Assembly (NCBI RefSeq): GCF_014641075.1
Contig: NZ_BMHP01000002.1
Location: 682,001-746,000, forward strand
DNA from: Paenibacillus nasutitermitis
GTDB lineage: Bacteria; Bacillota; Bacilli; Paenibacillales; Paenibacillaceae
Direction: 5' to 3'
Length of the DNA stretch: 64,000 nucleotides
A model generated the notes under the pieces. That model made no database searches, was not told where the DNA came from, and saw only the letters and a program-made list of their open reading frames with translations. Made by a program: the position numbers and the translations under genes. This document shows, in pieces, positions 62,577 to 64,000 of the stretch. Numbering within the stretch: position 1 is the first letter of the stretch; each line of letters opens with the position of its first letter.

Positions 62577-63341
62577 TTACACTCCGCCATACCGACGTGC
62601 TCGACGTTGATATTCGCGAACGGCATTATAAAAATGCTCATCTGTAAATTCAGGCCAATAGACGTCCGTAAACCACATCTCGCTATATGCCAGCTGCCAC
62701 AGCATGAAGTTGCTTAACCGCAACTCCCCGCTGGTCCGTATCAACAGATCGGGATCAGGCATACCGGCGGAAAGAAGACGGCCCGCCATATGGGATTCAT
62801 CAATATCCTGTGGATTCAGGGCACCGGTTTGCACCGCTTCCCCAATTTGTCGGACGGCTTCGATCATTTCCTTGCGGCTTCCATAATTCAGAGCGAAATT
62901 AAGAACAAGTCCGGTATTATTGGCCGTTTGTCGAACAGCCTCTTCCACAGCATCAAGCGTATGTGAAGGCAGCGCTTCTTTGTAGCCCATCATACGCACC
63001 TGTACATTTTTTTCAATAAGTTCGTTTAACTCTATCGCGAGAAATTCCTGGGGAAGCTTCATCAGAAACTCCACTTCCGCTTTGGGGCGTTTCCAGTTCT
63101 CCGTGGAAAAAGCATAAAGGGTTAAATATTTCACGCCGAGCCGGTCTGCGGCCATTGTAATCCGCTTCACCGCCTTCATTCCGGAATGATGGCCGGCCAT
63201 ACGGGGCAGGCCTCGGCTTTTGGCCCATCTTCCGTTGCCGTCCATAATGATCGCGATATGCTGCGGTATGTTGTCAGTATCGGGCGTCTGCAACGGTGTC
63301 GCCGGCGCTTTACCGAATAAGGCTCTCAGTCGCTGAAACAC
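62577..63341 (-). CDS. uppS: undecaprenyl diphosphate synthase
   Basis: UppS elongates farnesyl diphosphate with eight isoprene units to the C55 carrier used for peptidoglycan. The 254-residue protein has the catalytic Asp34 in IIMDGNGRWAKSRG, the YAFSTENWKRP loop and the RTSGELRLSNFMLWQ signature. It begins with GTG; GGGAGG lies 9 nt upstream. frr is upstream with a weak hairpin between. Confidence 0.97.
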   Translation of the reverse strand: MFQRLRALFGKAPATPLQTPDTDNIPQHIAIIMDGNGRWAKSRGLPRMAGHHSGMKAVKRITMAADRLGVKYLTLYAFSTENWKRPKAEVEFLMKLPQEFLAIELNELIEKNVQVRMMGYKEALPSHTLDAVEEAVRQTANNTGLVLNFALNYGSRKEMIEAVRQIGEAVQTGALNPQDIDESHMAGRLLSAGMPDPDLLIRTSGELRLSNFMLWQLAYSEMWFTDVYWPEFTDEHFYNAVREYQRRARRYGGV

Positions 63342-63377
63342 ATGTTCGTCCTCCCACCGCTAAACGTCGATTTATGC

Positions 63378-63401
63378 AATAAACCCCACCTGTCGGAGGG
63401 G
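63378..63401 (-). terminator. weak hairpin between frr and uppS
   Basis: CCCCtCC/GGtGGGG (63384-63390 with 63395-63401) with one mismatch and a short TTTATT tail on the minus strand. Confidence 0.4.
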
Positions 63402-63415
63402 CCGGTGAGCTTGCA

Positions 63416-63970
63416 TTATACTTCCATAATTTCTTTCTCTTTGGTGACCAGAACTTTATCGACTTCCGCGATAAATTTATCAGTTACCTTCTGAACATCG
63501 TCCTGATGACGGCGTGATTCATCTTCGGAAATATCGGTTTTCTCCATCTTCTTGATATCGTCATTCGCATCGCGGCGAACATTGCGGATGGCCACCTTGG
63601 CTTCTTCCCCGAAACGTTTGGTCATTTTGACGAGCTCCGTACGGCGCTCTTCTGTCAGCATTGGAATTCCGATCCGGATTGTGCTTCCGTCATTGGATGG
63701 CGTTAAGCCCAAATCCGATTTCAAAATCGCTTTCTCGATCGCTCCCAGAGAGGTTTTGTCCCACGGCTGGATGAGAAGGGTCCGGGAATCCGGCGTATTA
63801 ATATTAGCCAATTGGGTAACCGGGGTCATGGTTCCATAATATTCCACCTGAACACGGTCCAGCAGAGCAGGTGTAGCCCGTCCCGCGCGGAGCGTGGAGA
63901 GATCGCGCTTCAGGGCGCTGATCGCTTTGTCCATCCGTTCTTCAGCATTTTTCTTAATGGCTTGAGGCAT
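63416..63970 (-). CDS. frr: ribosome recycling factor
   Basis: Frr with EF-G splits the post-termination ribosome. The 184-residue protein shows [35 protein letters not shown] and the C-terminal [30 protein letters not shown] lies about 9 nt before the ATG. In most Firmicutes pyrH lies just upstream, here beyond the right edge; the last 30 bp of the window hold only the leader. Confidence 0.98.
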   Translation of the reverse strand: MPQAIKKNAEERMDKAISALKRDLSTLRAGRATPALLDRVQVEYYGTMTPVTQLANINTPDSRTLLIQPWDKTSLGAIEKAILKSDLGLTPSNDGSTIRIGIPMLTEERRTELVKMTKRFGEEAKVAIRNVRRDANDDIKKMEKTDISEDESRRHQDDVQKVTDKFIAEVDKVLVTKEKEIMEV

Positions 63971-64000
63971 TAATCGACACTTCCTTTCACGATGGTTCCG

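Overview
The window is a 64 kb stretch of a sporulating, low-to-mid GC Firmicutes chromosome. It most likely comes from Paenibacillus or a close member of the Paenibacillaceae. Gene order follows the Bacillus subtilis frr-uppS to ymcA segment almost gene for gene. The differences are nrnA between rbfA and truB, dut beside mlpA, no ylxP after infB, no ymxH beside dpaA, and an archaeal/eukaryotic-type prolyl-tRNA synthetase. Sporulation genes (spoVS, dpaAB, spoIIIE, sleB) place it among endospore formers. All genes but one (a transporter at 3072-4280) lie on the minus strand, so transcription runs from the right edge to the left.

In transcription order: 63970-53339 carries frr, uppS, cdsA, dxr, rseP, proS and polC (ribosome recycling, isoprenoid and lipid precursors, intramembrane proteolysis, replication). 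52967-44591 is the rimP-nusA-ylxR-ylxQ-infB-rbfA-nrnA-truB-ribF translation/transcription operon with very tight spacing and 4-8 bp overlaps. 44423-38489 holds rpsO, pnp, ylxY, mlpA and dut. 38228-33249 is the spore dipicolinate and lysine/DAP block dpaA-dpaB-asd-dapG-dapA. 32686-26115 holds RNase J, tepA, ylzJ, spoIIIE and sleB. 25972-19748 holds ymfF-ymfH-ymfI-ymfJ-ymfK-rodZ and yajQ. 19607-11173 holds rimO-pgsA, cinA, recA, recX, rny, ymdB and spoVS.

The left part (11067-1) is more mixed: a membrane dipeptidase, the korAB 2-oxoacid:ferredoxin oxidoreductase with a PduL phosphotransacylase, miaB-ricA, the plus-strand MFS transporter, a signal peptidase, two poorly characterised proteins (DUF4184 and DUF3889 types), a YbjQ-type protein and the start of a rhodanese.

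Regulatory signals readable by eye include a LexA-type box and sigma-A promoter before recA, a sigma-H-type promoter before spoVS, a sigma-G-type promoter before sleB, a sigma-K-type promoter before dpaA, an extended -10 promoter and structured leader before rpsO, and many intrinsic terminators. The least expected structure is non-coding: hairpin-rich repeat elements sit directly against the ribosome-binding sites of mlpA (a 109 bp unit in tandem), polC (a diverged relative) and rnj (a weaker resemblance), and a separate set of three 50 bp repeats lies ahead of rimP. I see no CRISPR array, transposase, prophage or defence island. Apart from these leader repeats the window is conserved housekeeping DNA.
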